From: Epinephelus fuscoguttatus
Lineage: Eukaryota; Chordata; Actinopteri; Perciformes; Serranidae
Assembly (NCBI RefSeq): GCF_011397635.1
Contig: NC_064752.1
Location: 465,501 to 529,500 of the forward strand
Reading direction: 5' to 3'
Length of the DNA: 64,000 nucleotides
Positions 63,983 to 64,000 of this stretch are shown here, piece by piece. Made by a program: the position numbers and the translations under genes. Within the stretch, counting starts at the first letter, position 1, and each line of letters opens with the position of its first letter. Below the pieces are notes generated by a model, which searched no databases, was not told the DNA's origin, and was given only the letters and a program-made list of their open reading frames with translations.

Positions 63983-64000
63983 AAAAGTCTTTTCTCAACA

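Larger units (their letters stand above)
59019..64000 (-). other. Presumed semaphorin intron 1
   Basis: The exon at 59018 begins in phase 2 and reads xLRNSSAVFWKGG, which in the family lies just after the signal-peptide exon. No minus-strand frame encoding a signal peptide plus an RLxLSYK-like stretch was found here. Besides the SINE and two foldback elements I see only AT-rich sequence and a GC-richer patch at about 59,980-60,230 with no recognisable gene. Confidence 0.5.

Overview
The window is nuclear DNA of a ray-finned (teleost, probably percomorph) fish. Coding sequence is split into short exons with GT..AG introns, the two genes are vertebrate-type, and introns and flanks are full of fish-type repeats (hAT, Harbinger-like and foldback DNA elements, L1-like and L2/Rex1-like LINE fragments, tRNA-derived SINEs, CA/GT microsatellites). 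Nothing points to a prokaryote, organelle or virus, and there are no operons or CRISPR arrays.

Two genes fill most of the window, both on the minus strand and in tandem. (1) smpd4 (neutral sphingomyelinase 3) is complete: start codon at 24,085, stop at 2,888, 19 coding exons that join in one continuous frame to 824 residues, a non-coding 5' exon near 24,518-24,590 and poly(A) signals near 2,065-2,200. (2) A class 3 semaphorin runs from 59,018 to its stop at 28,923: 16 coding exons, 761 codons of sema, PSI, furin-site, Ig and basic-tail sequence. Only the signal-peptide exon is missing; I did not find it up to 64,000, so it probably lies beyond the window. The subtype is uncertain; by eye the protein is nearest SEMA3D, so a 3D/3H-like fish paralogue is my best guess.

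Layout: 1-2,044, nested LINE and interspersed repeat downstream of smpd4; 2,045-24,600, smpd4 with intronic hAT and Harbinger-like elements, an L1-type reverse-transcriptase fragment and foldback elements; 24,640-26,470, intergenic, with microsatellites and a common fish repeat; 26,470-28,922, presumed semaphorin 3' UTR with a SINE; 28,923-59,018, semaphorin exons separated by introns with a hAT carrying a nested TTAA-flanked element, a 59-bp minisatellite, a GTGTCTCTTT minisatellite, a LINE fragment and more DNA elements; 59,019-64,000, presumed semaphorin intron 1 with a SINE and two foldback elements.

The two genes have unrelated jobs (membrane sphingolipid hydrolysis; secreted guidance cue) and nothing suggests a shared system. 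I did not find a convincing undescribed system. The most useful observations concern splice-site architecture (TG-repeat or very long polypyrimidine tracts at particular 3' splice sites, one next to a 30-codon cassette exon), nested transposons with readable target-site duplications, a minisatellite that seems to have grown inside a dispersed repeat, and near-identical inverted repeats 44 kb apart that bracket smpd4.
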